A stretch of 64,000 nt of DNA from Pseudomonas luteola NBRC 103146 (GTDB lineage Bacteria; Pseudomonadota; Gammaproteobacteria; Pseudomonadales; Pseudomonadaceae): assembly GCF_002091675.1 (NCBI RefSeq), contig NZ_BDAE01000015.1, positions 1-64,000 on the forward strand, in the 5' to 3' direction. Positions 1 through 8,739 of this stretch are shown here, piece after piece. The notes beneath the pieces are model-generated. The model had not been told where the DNA came from, did not search any database, and was given only the letters and a program-made list of their open reading frames with translations. Position 1 is the stretch's first letter, and each line of letters opens with the position of its first letter. Both the position numbers and the translations under genes were made by a program.

Positions 1-409
1 AAAAGGGTATCCGGGCATGGCTGAGGTGGGCAACATGGGTCTGCCACCCAAGCTGCTGGCCAAGGGCATTACCGACATGGTGCGTATTTCCGATGCGCGC
101 ATGAGTGGGACGGCCTACGGGACGGTGGTGCTGCACGTAGCGCCGGAGGCTTCGGCAGGTGGTCCGCTGGCGGTGGTGCGTGACGGTGACATGATCGAGC
201 TGGACTGCGAGAACGGCCGCCTGCATCTGGATATCAGCGATGAAGAGCTGCAGGCCCGCTTGGCGGACTGGCAGGACCCGAACGCCAACCTGCTCGGTGG
301 TGGTTACCGCAAGCTGTACGTGGACCACGTGCTGCAGGCCGATGAGGGCTGTGATTTTGACTTCCTCGTCGGCTGCCGTGGCTCCGAGGTGCCGAGGCAC
401 TCGCACTGA
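1..409 (+). CDS. IlvD/Edd-family dehydratase, C-terminal fragment
   Basis: The gene enters from the left edge, reading in frame from base 2 to the TGA at 407-409, so about 135 C-terminal residues are visible. The stretch holds GLPPKLL, then ISDARMSGTAYGTVVLHVAPEA, which is typical of the C-terminal swivelling domain of the dihydroxy-acid / sugar-acid dehydratase family. The tail ending GCRGSEVPRHSH resembles the sugar-acid dehydratase branch (arabonate/xylonate dehydratases) more than biosynthetic IlvD. Family members are Fe-S enzymes that dehydrate 2,3-dihydroxy acids to 2-keto acids. The Fe-S and catalytic part lies outside the window, so substrate cannot be assigned. A GU-tolerant hairpin follows the stop. 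The family call is firm; the subgroup is inference. Confidence 0.85.
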   Translation, partial: KGYPGMAEVGNMGLPPKLLAKGITDMVRISDARMSGTAYGTVVLHVAPEASAGGPLAVVRDGDMIELDCENGRLHLDISDEELQARLADWQDPNANLLGGGYRKLYVDHVLQADEGCDFDFLVGCRGSEVPRHSH

Positions 410-421
410 TCTTCTTTAAGG

Positions 422-450
422 TAGCCCGGCCATTTCAGGCTGGGTTATCT
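422..450 (+). terminator. Possible terminator after the dehydratase gene
   Basis: A 10-bp stem (422-431 with 438-447, two G-U pairs, six-base loop ATTTCA) starts 12 bases after the dehydratase stop. It is followed by TCTTCT rather than a clean T run. It fits a modest intrinsic terminator that separates this gene from dnaX. Confidence 0.45.
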
Positions 451-623
451 TCTGAATGCCTTGATTTCTCTGGCCTAGACCCCATCTCTTGAGTCTGGCT
501 AAAGGGTGTCCCGTACATGACTCGATATAGGAATATGAGGCGAGTCATAGGCTTTTGGATGCAATTTACCCCTTGCTTCGCTAGCATTAGCCGACTTCTT
601 TTTCTTCGCCGTGTCAGGTATCG

Positions 624-2639
624 ATGAGTTATCAGGTTCTCGCTCGCAAATGGCGTCCGCGCTCTTTCCGTGAAATGGTCGGACAGACCCATGTGCTTAA
701 AGCCCTGATCAATGCCCTGGATAACCAGCGCCTTCATCACGCTTATCTCTTTACCGGCACGCGTGGGGTGGGTAAAACCACCATTGCGCGTATTCTGGCG
801 AAGTGCCTGAATTGCGAGACCGGCATCAGCTCGACCCCCTGCGGGGAGTGTTCGGTCTGCCGGGAAATCGATGAAGGTCGTTTCGTCGATCTGATCGAAG
901 TGGATGCTGCCAGCCGCACTAAGGTAGAGGATACCCGGGAGCTACTGGATAACGTGCAGTACGCCCCTACGCGTGGTCGTTACAAGGTTTACCTCATCGA
1001 CGAAGTCCACATGCTCTCGACCCATAGTTTCAACGCACTGTTGAAAACATTGGAAGAGCCGCCGCCTCACGTTAAATTCCTGCTGGCAACGACCGATCCG
1101 CAAAAGCTCCCCGTTACCATTCTGTCGCGCTGCCTGCAGTTTTCGCTGAAGAACATGCCGCCTGAGCGTGTGGTTGAGCACCTGACCCACGTGTTGACCG
1201 CTGAGCAGATTCCTTTCGAACAGGATGCCCTATGGTTGCTGGGGCGTGCTGCCGATGGCTCGATGCGCGATGCGATGAGCCTGACCGATCAGGCGATTGC
1301 CTTTGGCGAAGGGCATGTTCTGGCTGCCGATGTACGCGCCATGCTGGGTACGTTGGATCAAGGGCAGGTATATGGTGTATTGCAAGCCTTGCTGGAAGGC
1401 GATGCCCGCGCACTGCTCGAGGCCGTACGTCATCTTGCCGAGCAAGGTCCTGATTGGGCAGGTGTGCTGGGCGAGATGCTGAATGTTTTGCACCGTGTGG
1501 CGATTGCCCAGGCGTTGCCTGAGGCTGTGGATAACGGTCAGGGTGATCGTGAGCAGGTTTTGGCCTTGGCTCAGGCGCTACCCGCCGAAGATGTGCAATA
1601 TTATTACCAGATGGGGTTGATTGGGCGTCGAGATCTGCCGTTGGCGCCTGATCCTCGTGGCGGCTTTGAAATGGTATTGCTGAGGATGCTGGCCTTCCGA
1701 CCGGCTGAGGGCGGCGGCAGTACACCCAAGGCTGCGTTAAAGACGTTGGGAGCCAGTCAGGCCACGACTGACTCCAAGCCAGAACCGGTGGCCGCTCCGT
1801 CTGCACCATCCACGCCGGCTCAGTTGCCTGTTGCGCCAGTCACTCGCCCAGCGCCCGTGGCGAAACCCAGTCCCGCTCCGGTTAAGTCCGAGCCTCGGCC
1901 GGAACCGGTAACGGCTTCTGCATCGCCTGTTGCGAAAGAGCCAGAGGCCTCTCAGACAAGCGAGCCTGTCGATCTACCCTGGGATGAACCTACAACGGCC
2001 ATCAAAACGCCGGTAGAGCCAACCCATGTGGTTCCGATGGCAACCGAAACGTCGGAGGCCACTGTAATTGAGCGGGTCGTTGACGAGCAGGACAATGAAG
2101 GCTTGGCAGACGACGAGCCACCGCCTGCCGATGATTATTACAATGCCGAGTCCGATTACGGCTATCTGGACGAACTGACCGAAGGCGTACTGGCCGAGGC
2201 GCCGGCGACGGCCCCAGAGCCCGTACCGGCAGCCAAACCTGCAACCGGACTTGCCGCCGAGTGGATCGAATTGCTACCTAAGCTAGGCTTAGGAGGCATG
2301 ACTGCAAGCATTGCGGCAAACTGTACGCTGGTGTCGGTTGAAAATGATGCATGGCACCTTCATCTGGATCCAAATCAGAGCGCATTATTCAACACGAACC
2401 AGCATCGCCGTTTGAATGATGCCTTGAATCAATACCAAGGGCGTACGATCAAGCTGGATATCACACTCCAGACGCCCGAGCAGGAGACGCCAGCACAGGC
2501 TGCCGCTCGCAAACGTGCGGAGCGTCAGCGGGAAGCTGAGGCGTCCATACAGAATGATCCGCTGATCCAGCAAATGATGGAGCAGTTCGCGGCTGTAGTC
2601 CGCGCGGACACTATCGAGCCGGTCAATTCCAAGGACTGA
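624..2639 (+). CDS. dnaX: DNA polymerase III subunit tau (DnaX)
   Basis: This is the clamp-loader ATPase and organiser subunit of the replicative DNA polymerase III holoenzyme, in the cytoplasm. The 671-residue product has Walker A GTRGVGKT at 45-52, a zinc module with Cys64, Cys73, Cys76 and Cys79, Walker B LIDEVH at 124-129 and the SRC sensor at 168-170. A Pro/Ala/Glu-rich linker covers roughly residues 375-530, and the C-terminal tau-specific domain follows from about 555. I see no A-AAA-AAG slippery heptamer with a downstream stem like the E. coli frameshift site, so a shorter gamma product is not predicted by that mechanism. The gene heads a dnaX-ybaB-recR cluster, an arrangement conserved widely in proteobacteria. 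Confidence 0.97.
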   Translation: MSYQVLARKWRPRSFREMVGQTHVLKALINALDNQRLHHAYLFTGTRGVGKTTIARILAKCLNCETGISSTPCGECSVCREIDEGRFVDLIEVDAASRTKVEDTRELLDNVQYAPTRGRYKVYLIDEVHMLSTHSFNALLKTLEEPPPHVKFLLATTDPQKLPVTILSRCLQFSLKNMPPERVVEHLTHVLTAEQIPFEQDALWLLGRAADGSMRDAMSLTDQAIAFGEGHVLAADVRAMLGTLDQGQVYGVLQALLEGDARALLEAVRHLAEQGPDWAGVLGEMLNVLHRVAIAQALPEAVDNGQGDREQVLALAQALPAEDVQYYYQMGLIGRRDLPLAPDPRGGFEMVLLRMLAFRPAEGGGSTPKAALKTLGASQATTDSKPEPVAAPSAPSTPAQLPVAPVTRPAPVAKPSPAPVKSEPRPEPVTASASPVAKEPEASQTSEPVDLPWDEPTTAIKTPVEPTHVVPMATETSEATVIERVVDEQDNEGLADDEPPPADDYYNAESDYGYLDELTEGVLAEAPATAPEPVPAAKPATGLAAEWIELLPKLGLGGMTASIAANCTLVSVENDAWHLHLDPNQSALFNTNQHRRLNDALNQYQGRTIKLDITLQTPEQETPAQAAARKRAERQREAEASIQNDPLIQQMMEQFAAVVRADTIEPVNSKD

Positions 2640-2671
2640 CCGGGTTCTCAAACCAGACGAGGTAAACAGAC

Positions 2672-2998
2672 ATGTTAAAAGGTGGCATGGCCGGCCTGAT
2701 GAAGCAGGCTCAGCAAATGCAGGAAAAAATGCAGAAGATGCAGGAAGAGCTGGCAAATGCCGAAGTGACCGGTCAGTCCGGCGCCGGGCTGGTCAGCGTC
2801 GTCATGACGGGTCGCCACGATGTCAAGCGTGTATCGCTGGATGACAGCCTGATGCAGGAAGACAAGGAGATTCTGGAAGACCTTATCGCGGCTGCGGTGA
2901 ACGATGCCGTTCGCAAGATCGAGCAGAACAGCCAGGAAAAGATGTCTGGTATGACTGCGGGCATGCAGCTGCCGCCTGGATTCAAGATGCCTTTCTAA
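2672..2998 (+). CDS. ybaB: YbaB/EbfC nucleoid-associated protein
   Basis: A 108-residue protein of the YbaB/EbfC family, small dimeric DNA-binding proteins that associate with the nucleoid. The N-terminus is a Met/Gln/Lys-rich helix ([17 protein letters not shown]) typical of the family. A beta-rich core around [17 protein letters not shown] and a flexible tail ending LPPGFKMPF follow. The length matches the usual 105-110 residues. A Shine-Dalgarno-like GAGGTAA precedes the ATG by about 8 bases. It lies 32 bases after dnaX and just before recR, and this neighbourhood has led to suggestions of a role linked to RecR. DNA binding is known for homologues; the exact cellular role is not settled. 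Confidence 0.95.
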   Translation: MLKGGMAGLMKQAQQMQEKMQKMQEELANAEVTGQSGAGLVSVVMTGRHDVKRVSLDDSLMQEDKEILEDLIAAAVNDAVRKIEQNSQEKMSGMTAGMQLPPGFKMPF

Positions 2999-3111
2999 GC
3001 ATCTAAAGGCTTATGGTCACGCCGCTGGCCGTTCTGGCTGGCGGCGATCCAGGCACGTTAACAGACGATAGCCTGTCTATACTTTTATCTATCTCCACTC
3101 GAGATTTCTTC

Positions 3112-3711
3112 ATGAGTTTTAGTCCTCTCATTCGACAGTTGATCGACGCGCTACGCATTTTGCCTGGGGTGGGCCAGAAATCAGCCCAGCGTATGGCCAT
3201 GCAGATGCTTGAGCGTGACCGGAGCGGGGGCCTGCGCTTGTCGAGTGCCTTGCAGGCAGCCATGGAGGGAGTAGGGCATTGCAAGCATTGTCGTACCCTG
3301 ACGGAAAACGAACTGTGCCCTCAGTGCGCTGATCCGGATCGGGATGACCAGCTGCTTTGCGTGGTTGAGTCGCCAATGGATGTCTTTGCCGTTGACCAGA
3401 CGGGCTTCCGTGGGCGTTATTTCGTGCTGAAAGGGCACCTGTCTCCTCTGGATGGTCTCGGCCCGGAGGCGATCGGCATTCCAGAGCTGATGGAGCGTAT
3501 CGAGCAAGGTGCCTTCCAGGAAGTCATTATTGCAACCAACCCGACAGTGGAAGGCGAGGCGACGTCCCATTACATTGCGCAGCTATTGAAACCGCGCGGT
3601 TTAACTATTTCCCGGATTGCCCATGGTGTCCCCCTGGGTGGTGAACTTGATCTGGTAGACAACGGCACCCTTACGCATGCCTTTGCAGGCCGTAAGCCGA
3701 TCACGCTTTGA
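3112..3711 (+). CDS. recR: Recombination mediator protein RecR
   Basis: RecR works with RecF and RecO to load RecA on gapped DNA covered by SSB. From the ATG at 3112 the product is 199 residues, the usual family length; an upstream in-frame ATG at 3013 would add 33 unrelated residues and is rejected. Visible are the N-terminal helix-hairpin-helix with [13 protein letters not shown] (about 18-30), the zinc finger with Cys57, Cys60, Cys69 and Cys72, and a Toprim domain starting near [10 protein letters not shown] (Glu86). The C-terminal Walker-B-like segment ends in KPITL. It is the last gene of the dnaX-ybaB-recR set. A hairpin overlaps its stop codon. Confidence 0.96.
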   Translation: MSFSPLIRQLIDALRILPGVGQKSAQRMAMQMLERDRSGGLRLSSALQAAMEGVGHCKHCRTLTENELCPQCADPDRDDQLLCVVESPMDVFAVDQTGFRGRYFVLKGHLSPLDGLGPEAIGIPELMERIEQGAFQEVIIATNPTVEGEATSHYIAQLLKPRGLTISRIAHGVPLGGELDLVDNGTLTHAFAGRKPITL

Positions 3712-3716
3712 TCGGC
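3696..3716 (+). terminator. Hairpin over the recR stop codon
   Basis: A perfect 8-bp inverted repeat GCCGATCA / TGATCGGC (3696-3703 and 3709-3716, five-base loop) spans the end of recR. There is no T run after it, so termination is only a possibility. Confidence 0.3.
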
Positions 3717-3755
3717 GGTACGCAAATTGACGTAAAAAAGCATAGATCTATTCTT

Positions 3756-3774
3756 GAGAAGCATTATCATTAGC
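3756..3774 (+). promoter_or_regulatory. Fur box upstream of the FecI-type sigma gene
   Basis: The 19 bases match the Fur consensus GATAATGATAATCATTATC at 14 of 19 positions by hand alignment. They lie 33 bases before the sigma-factor ATG. Its right half (ATTATCATTAGCG) recurs exactly upstream of the receptor gene at 5313-5325. This predicts iron repression of the signalling genes. Confidence 0.7.
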
Positions 3775-3806
3775 GATATCTCAATGCCATCTCGATAGGT
3801 TCTGAC

Positions 3807-4319
3807 ATGTGCGCGGCTGAAGTGTCATCACCCAACGCCTTGCATGACTGGTATAGCGAGCATCATGGCTGGCTGCACGGCTGGCTGAGCAAACGGTTGG
3901 GATGCTCGTTCAATGCAGCCGATCTGGCCCAGGATACATTCCTTCGCCTGTTAGCCAAAGGACGCGATCTTCCGTCCGTTCGAGAGCCGCGCGCTTACTT
4001 ATCGACCATCGCCCATTCATTACTCGTCAATCACTGGCGGCGTCAGGATATCGAACGGACCTATCTCGAGGCGCTGGCTGATCGTTCCGAGTATTACGCG
4101 CCATCTCCAGAAGCGCGTGAAATCATTATTGAAAGTCTCGTTCAAATCGACGCCATGCTGGACCGTCTACCTGAAAAGGTGCGCTCAGCCTTCCTGATGT
4201 CTCAACTGGAAGGGCAGACGTATGCAGCCATTGGTGAGGTGCTAGGGGTGTCCGAGCGAATGGTCAAAAAGTACATGGCCCAAGCCATGCTGCACTGCCT
4301 GACCCTTGAGGTGGAATAG
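3807..4319 (+). CDS. ECF sigma factor, FecI family
   Basis: A 170-residue extracytoplasmic-function sigma factor of the iron-starvation (FecI-like) group, which directs RNA polymerase to a siderophore-receptor promoter when the receptor signals ligand. Region 2 includes DLAQDTFLRLL at 39-49 and the -10-recognition part up to about residue 80. Region 4 runs from about 110 to 165 with LPEKVRSAFLMSQLEGQTYAAIGEVLGVS and a helix-turn-helix. The stop codon is 3 bases before the fecR-type ATG, so the two are translated as a pair. A Fur box precedes the gene. The partner receptor follows. Function is firm at family level; the target siderophore is not known. Confidence 0.93.
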   Translation: MCAAEVSSPNALHDWYSEHHGWLHGWLSKRLGCSFNAADLAQDTFLRLLAKGRDLPSVREPRAYLSTIAHSLLVNHWRRQDIERTYLEALADRSEYYAPSPEAREIIIESLVQIDAMLDRLPEKVRSAFLMSQLEGQTYAAIGEVLGVSERMVKKYMAQAMLHCLTLEVE

Positions 4320-4322
4320 ACC

Positions 4323-5297
4323 ATGCAGGCCGCCCAGCAGATGTCCGAGACAGAGTGCGACTTTGCGGTGCTTGAGCAGGCGGCCGAATGGTTTGCCGTG
4401 CTCAGTGCTGATGATGTCAGCGATCAGGAGCGTGTGCAGTGGCAGCTCTGGCTGGCAGAAAATCCGCAACATGCCCAGGCGTGGCAGCGTGTCGAGCTGA
4501 TCAGTCGTCATTTTCAGCGCATACCCTCCGAGCAACGCCATGGCGCTACACAAGCGCTACAGAAAAAAGGGCCAACGCGGCGTCAGACATTAAAACTGAT
4601 GACCGTACTTTGCAGTACCGGTGTTCTGGCCTGGACTACCTCTTCACATTTGTCCTGGAGACAATGGTATGCCAGCTACCGAACACGTGTGGGAGAGATC
4701 AAGGATTTTCAGCTTGCTGATGGCTCGCATCTCTGGCTGAACACCGATACGGCAATGGATGTCTCGAACGAACCGGACCGCTTGCATCTGGCACTCTACA
4801 AGGGTGAGGCCATGCTGTCTCGAGGCAAGGATGCTCACTATCCGCTGACGCTTGATACGGCATTCGGTGCGTTACTGGCCAAAGAAGCCCAGTTTAGTGT
4901 TTTTGATCGAGGAGGCTTTGGCGAGTTGGCAGTTTTCAACGGCAGTGTGCAGGTTGCTCCTGTGGCGTCGGCGTCCGTCACAGTAAAGGCAGGACAACAG
5001 GTGCGCTTTAGCACTGACGAGGTTTCTACTGCTCGGATGAGTGAGCAACGCCGTCAGGCTTGGATCAAAGGGATGATTCTGGCCGATGATATGCGATTGA
5101 GCGACTTTGTTGACGAGTTATCGCGTTATCGCTCCGGGTATCTGGCCTGTGATCCGGATGTAGCGAATCTGCGTCTGGTCGGTGCATACCCGCTGAAGGA
5201 AACGGAGCGGGTGCTGACAGCCTTGGAGCAAAGCCTGCCCATTCGCATCAATCGCCCGCTGCCTTGGTGGACGTCTATTTCAGCGCGTCCTGTCTGA
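4323..5297 (+). CDS. FecR-type anti-sigma / signal-transducing protein
   Basis: A 324-residue inner-membrane regulator that holds the neighbouring FecI-type sigma factor and receives the signal from the receptor's periplasmic domain. The N-terminal cytoplasmic part (about 1-75) is of the DUF4880 type (AAEWFAVLSADDVSDQERVQWQLWL is recognisable in pieces). A single hydrophobic stretch follows near residues 93-108 (KLMTVLCSTGVLAW). The FecR periplasmic domain lies from about 120 to 215 (DFQLADGSHLWLNTDTAM, AVFNGSVQV). The C-terminal part, about 240-315, resembles the short secretin/TonB-like domain that contacts the receptor. It starts 3 bases after the sigma gene. No defect is visible. Confidence 0.92.
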   Translation: MQAAQQMSETECDFAVLEQAAEWFAVLSADDVSDQERVQWQLWLAENPQHAQAWQRVELISRHFQRIPSEQRHGATQALQKKGPTRRQTLKLMTVLCSTGVLAWTTSSHLSWRQWYASYRTRVGEIKDFQLADGSHLWLNTDTAMDVSNEPDRLHLALYKGEAMLSRGKDAHYPLTLDTAFGALLAKEAQFSVFDRGGFGELAVFNGSVQVAPVASASVTVKAGQQVRFSTDEVSTARMSEQRRQAWIKGMILADDMRLSDFVDELSRYRSGYLACDPDVANLRLVGAYPLKETERVLTALEQSLPIRINRPLPWWTSISARPV

Positions 5298-5305
5298 ATC
5301 TTAAT

Positions 5306-5324
5306 AAAAAATATTATCATTAGC
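5306..5324 (+). promoter_or_regulatory. Fur box upstream of the TonB-dependent receptor
   Basis: An A/T-rich 19-mer matching the Fur consensus at 13 of 19 positions, 82 bases before the receptor ATG and immediately after the fecR-type gene. It shares the 13-mer ATTATCATTAGCG with the box at 3756-3774. It suggests that the receptor has its own iron-regulated promoter in addition to read-through. Confidence 0.6.
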
Positions 5325-5406
5325 GGTTCCCTTTTCTTGGTTTCGACTGGCTTTAGTCTCAAACAGGCTGAAAGCCATCACTGTTGAACACAAAAAGGGA
5401 TGAGTA

Positions 5407-7866
5407 ATGGATTCGCGTCGTTCGTATCAGGCTTTTTTCAAGCGGAGCCCTCTGCGTCAGGCTGTGCATGCTGCTGCACTCGCTATACCGATGAGCCTCG
5501 CCCTTGTGCCGCTTGCAGGTAATGCCGCCGAAGCGGCTGCCGCGGCCCAGGCAGTACGCAGTTACGATATACCGGCTGGCCCGCTGTCGACGGCATTGAG
5601 TCGTTTTGCTGGCGAAGCGAATGTCATGCTATCTGCCGATGGCTCATTGACGGAGGGCAAGCAGAGCCCAGGTCTCAAGGGGCAGTACAGTGTTGAAGAA
5701 GGTTTTGCAGCGCTGCTAAAAGGAAGCGGCTTGCAGATCGTCAACACCGGTAGCGGCAGCTACTCGCTGGCGGCTGGAACAGCAAGCGTTGGCAGTGATG
5801 TTTCCGAGCTTTCTGCGACTACCGTTACCGATTTCGCACTGGGCAATGCGCTTGGAACCATGGAAGGCTATAACGCCACCCATAGCCAGATTGCAACCAA
5901 GACAAGTAAGTCGATCCTGGAGACCTCTCAGTCGGTATCCGTGGTAACGCGCGACCAGATTGATGATCAGGGCTCGCAAACAGTTTCCCAGGCGTTGCGT
6001 TATACCCCAGGTGTCATGACCAACCCATATGGTGCAACTCACCGGTATGACTATGTTGCCATGCGTGGTTTCAATGACGGCTCGGTAGATAACATCTATC
6101 TTGATGGCCTCAAGACCATGGGAGATAGCGGTACCTATAGCAGCATGCAGGTAGATCCGTATTTCCTTGAGCGCATCGATATCCTGAAAGGCCCGTCTTC
6201 GGTGCTCTACGGACGGAGTAATCCTGGCGGCCTGGTAGCGCTTACCAGCAAGAAGCCACTCTATGAGCCTTATCATGAAATCCAGGCCACGGTGGGTACC
6301 CAGGGCCAGCGGGGTATGGGGTTCGATTTTAGTGGGCCGGTTAACGAAGACCAGACGATTGCCTATCGGCTGGTAGGTCTGGCGGACAAGTCCGATACGC
6401 AGTTTGATCACAACGAGGAGAAGCGCTACGCCATTGCGCCCACTGTAGCCATCGACTTTGATGAAAATACGACGCTAACCCTGCAGGCGTATATGCAACA
6501 TGACCCCGAGGGCGGTTACCACGGCGGTCTCCCGGCAGACGGCACACTCTATCGCCACAATGGACAATACATCTCAAAGCATTTCTTTGAGGGCGACTCC
6601 GATTTCGACAAGTTCGAACGTACCCAGCAGATGGTGGGTTATCAGTTTGAGCATCGTTTCAATGATGTCTGGTCGGCACGGCAGAACTTCCGCTATCTGG
6701 ATGGCAAGGTGGATATGCGGCAGGCTTATGCTGCGGGTTGGGCCAGCATAGGATCCAACGAGTTAGCGCGCGCAACCACTGAAGGCAAGGAGCGTCTGCA
6801 TGCCTGGATTGTAGATAACATGGCACAGGCTGAATTTAATACCGGGTCAGCCAAACATACGCTTTTGATGGGGTTGGATTATCAGCGTCGTAAGGCCAAG
6901 GTCGACTACGCAGGCGGGTCCGCTTCTAACATTGATGCGTTCGACCCTGTCTATGGTAATCCGGGCGTCACGGAAACATGGCAAACCAGCGATTTGCGTC
7001 GGATGGAGCAGACTGGCCTGTACATGCAGGACTTGATTGACCTGGATAAATGGCGGTTTTCGCTCGGTCTGCGTAAGGATTGGGTAGAGACCTCTTCCGA
7101 GGATGAGCTATACGGTGCAGGCAAAAACACCTACAAGGAGAATAAGGTTACTCCGCGGGTGGGTGCACTGTATCTTTTCGACAATGGTATCGCGCCCTAC
7201 ATTAGCTATTCAGAGTCTTTCAATCCCAACTCTTTTACTGACCAGAACGGCGATCCGCTCAAGGCTACTGAGGGCAAGCAGTGGGAGGCTGGCATCAAGT
7301 ATCAGCCGCCGGGTACGGACAATATCTTTACGGCATCAGTCTTCCACATTACCCAAGAAAACTTGGCGACCAAACTGGCGAATGAACAATACTACCGCCC
7401 GGTAGGAAAGGTACGCTCCCAAGGCGTAGAGTTGGAAGCTCACATGCAGGTGACTGATAACTTCCGTGTACTAGGCAGCTATACGTTTGCTGATGTCGAA
7501 TACATTAAGTCGGATGACGGTACAGAAGGCAATACGCCTAACGTTGCTCCTCGTCATATGGCATCTGTCTGGGGAGATTACTCATTCAAAGAGGGATCGC
7601 TCCAGGGCTTGAGTCTGGGAGCGGGGGTACGGGCAGTTAGTAAGAGTTGGGCAGATCCAGCTAATACCGAACGCGTTCCTGGATACACCCTGTTTGATGC
7701 GTCAGTGGGTTATGACTTGAGTAATGTGGGACTCAAAGGTGTAGATGTACGTGTCAACGCCAATAACCTAACCGATAAAAAATACGTCGCTGCATGTAAT
7801 AGCCTGTTGTATTGCTATTACGGCGAAGAGCGTAACGTCACCGCCACGGTCAGTTACAAGTTCTAA
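5407..7866 (+). CDS. TonB-dependent siderophore receptor with signalling domain
   Basis: An 819-residue outer-membrane receptor for a ferric siderophore. Order: a signal peptide of about 40 residues; an STN signalling domain at about 50-120 (RSYDIPAGPLSTALSRFAGEANV to GSGLQIVNTG) that should contact the adjacent FecR-type protein; a plug domain at about 155-280 containing LETSQSVSVVTRDQI and LKGPSSVLYGRSNPGG; then a 22-strand-type barrel ending in the aromatic C-terminus VSYKF. The CNSLLYCYYG segment near the C-terminus and the overall pattern resemble the hydroxamate receptors FiuA/FoxA/FhuA, so a hydroxamate ligand is my inference. Length is usual for STN-bearing receptors. A Fur box lies upstream and a strong terminator follows. 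Confidence 0.94.
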   Translation: MDSRRSYQAFFKRSPLRQAVHAAALAIPMSLALVPLAGNAAEAAAAAQAVRSYDIPAGPLSTALSRFAGEANVMLSADGSLTEGKQSPGLKGQYSVEEGFAALLKGSGLQIVNTGSGSYSLAAGTASVGSDVSELSATTVTDFALGNALGTMEGYNATHSQIATKTSKSILETSQSVSVVTRDQIDDQGSQTVSQALRYTPGVMTNPYGATHRYDYVAMRGFNDGSVDNIYLDGLKTMGDSGTYSSMQVDPYFLERIDILKGPSSVLYGRSNPGGLVALTSKKPLYEPYHEIQATVGTQGQRGMGFDFSGPVNEDQTIAYRLVGLADKSDTQFDHNEEKRYAIAPTVAIDFDENTTLTLQAYMQHDPEGGYHGGLPADGTLYRHNGQYISKHFFEGDSDFDKFERTQQMVGYQFEHRFNDVWSARQNFRYLDGKVDMRQAYAAGWASIGSNELARATTEGKERLHAWIVDNMAQAEFNTGSAKHTLLMGLDYQRRKAKVDYAGGSASNIDAFDPVYGNPGVTETWQTSDLRRMEQTGLYMQDLIDLDKWRFSLGLRKDWVETSSEDELYGAGKNTYKENKVTPRVGALYLFDNGIAPYISYSESFNPNSFTDQNGDPLKATEGKQWEAGIKYQPPGTDNIFTASVFHITQENLATKLANEQYYRPVGKVRSQGVELEAHMQVTDNFRVLGSYTFADVEYIKSDDGTEGNTPNVAPRHMASVWGDYSFKEGSLQGLSLGAGVRAVSKSWADPANTERVPGYTLFDASVGYDLSNVGLKGVDVRVNANNLTDKKYVAACNSLLYCYYGEERNVTATVSYKF

Positions 7867-7894
7867 CAATCAAAAGCGATAAAGCTTTTCAAGT

Positions 7895-7924
7895 AAAACG
7901 GGCGGCTTCAGGGCCGCCCGTTTT
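7895..7924. terminator. Bidirectional terminator between receptor gene and anr
   Basis: A perfect 12-bp stem AAAACGGGCGGC / GCCGCCCGTTTT with loop TTCAGG. It has a T run on both sides, so it can stop the receptor transcript (+) and the anr transcript (-), which converge here. Confidence 0.9.
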
Positions 7925-7927
7925 GTT

Positions 7928-8665
7928 TCAACCTTCCAGCTGGCCGCCCGCCAGGGCGCAGAGCTGAATCGAGTCGAGGATATGCACTTCCTTGCCTTCG
8001 GCCTCGATGATGCCGCTCTGCTGGAAGCGCGTGAACACACGAGAAACTGTCTCCACTGCAAGGCCCAGATAGTTACCGATCTCATTACGGGACATGGACA
8101 GGCGGAACTGCTGGGCGGAGAAGCCACGAGCGCGGAAACGTGCAGACAGATTCACAAGAAACGTCGCGATACGCTCGTCTGCGCTTTTTTTGGACAAGAG
8201 CAGCATCATCTGCTGATCATCCCGAATCTCGCGGCTCATCACACGCATCAGCTGGCGACGCAGCTGGGGAAGCTGATCGGCCAGCTCATCAAGATGCTCG
8301 AAGGGGATCTCGCATACCGATGTGGTTTCCAGCGCCTGTGCAGAAACCGGATGCAGCTCCGTATCCATACCGGACAAGCCAACCAGCTCGCTGGGTAGGT
8401 GAAAGCCGGTAATCTGCTCTTCACCGTTATCGGTCACGCTAAAGGTTTTAAGCGCGCCTGAGCGGACGGCAAAGACGGAGCCAAAACTGTCACCCTGTCG
8501 GAACAGATAGTCGCCTTTCTTGAGTGGACGGCCGCGCTTGACGATCCGATCAAGCTCATCCAGATCCTCAAGGTTCAACGACAATGGCAAGCATAAGGGT
8601 GCCAGGCTGCAATCTTTACAGTGGGCTTGCGGCGAGGTGACACGCATTTTCAAAGTCTCGGACAT
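7928..8665 (-). CDS. anr: Anaerobic transcriptional regulator Anr (FNR family)
   Basis: A 245-residue oxygen-sensing activator that binds TTGAT-N4-ATCAA sites when its [4Fe-4S] cluster is intact. The cluster cysteines are Cys16, Cys19, Cys25 and Cys118, with the same spacing as E. coli FNR. The cyclic-nucleotide-binding-like beta roll covers about 30-150 and the dimer helix follows. The DNA-binding helix-turn-helix near 190-220 reads [22 protein letters not shown], with the E-x-x-S-R recognition residues of the FNR class. It lies downstream of hemN on the same strand with a 74-base gap, as I recall for Pseudomonas. It likely controls hemN through the box at 10180-10193. Confidence 0.96.
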   Translation of the reverse strand: MSETLKMRVTSPQAHCKDCSLAPLCLPLSLNLEDLDELDRIVKRGRPLKKGDYLFRQGDSFGSVFAVRSGALKTFSVTDNGEEQITGFHLPSELVGLSGMDTELHPVSAQALETTSVCEIPFEHLDELADQLPQLRRQLMRVMSREIRDDQQMMLLLSKKSADERIATFLVNLSARFRARGFSAQQFRLSMSRNEIGNYLGLAVETVSRVFTRFQQSGIIEAEGKEVHILDSIQLCALAGGQLEG

Positions 8666-8739
8666 GGCTTTCGATTTATTCCATTAGTAAGCCAAGGGTA
8701 TTACTGCACGCATGATGATGAAAGCTGTTAGTGAATTTA

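Noticed and set aside
410-623. Possible 4.5S (SRP) RNA gene before dnaX
   Set aside because: I looked for the conserved GGAAGGAAGCA core on both strands and did not find it.
435-740. A 101-codon minus frame spanning the dnaX promoter and start
   Set aside because: Overlaps the dnaX N-terminus, no ribosome-binding site, sequence looks random.
1114-1809. A 231-codon open frame antisense to dnaX
   Set aside because: Rich in Arg/Pro/Ser as expected from the opposite strand of a Pro/Ala-coding region; dnaX is certain here.
624-2639. Programmed frameshift site making a gamma product in dnaX
   Set aside because: No A-AAA-AAG-type slippery heptamer was seen in the expected region.
5716-6411. A 231-codon open frame antisense to the receptor gene
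   Set aside because: Covers the plug domain of a certain receptor; no domain seen.
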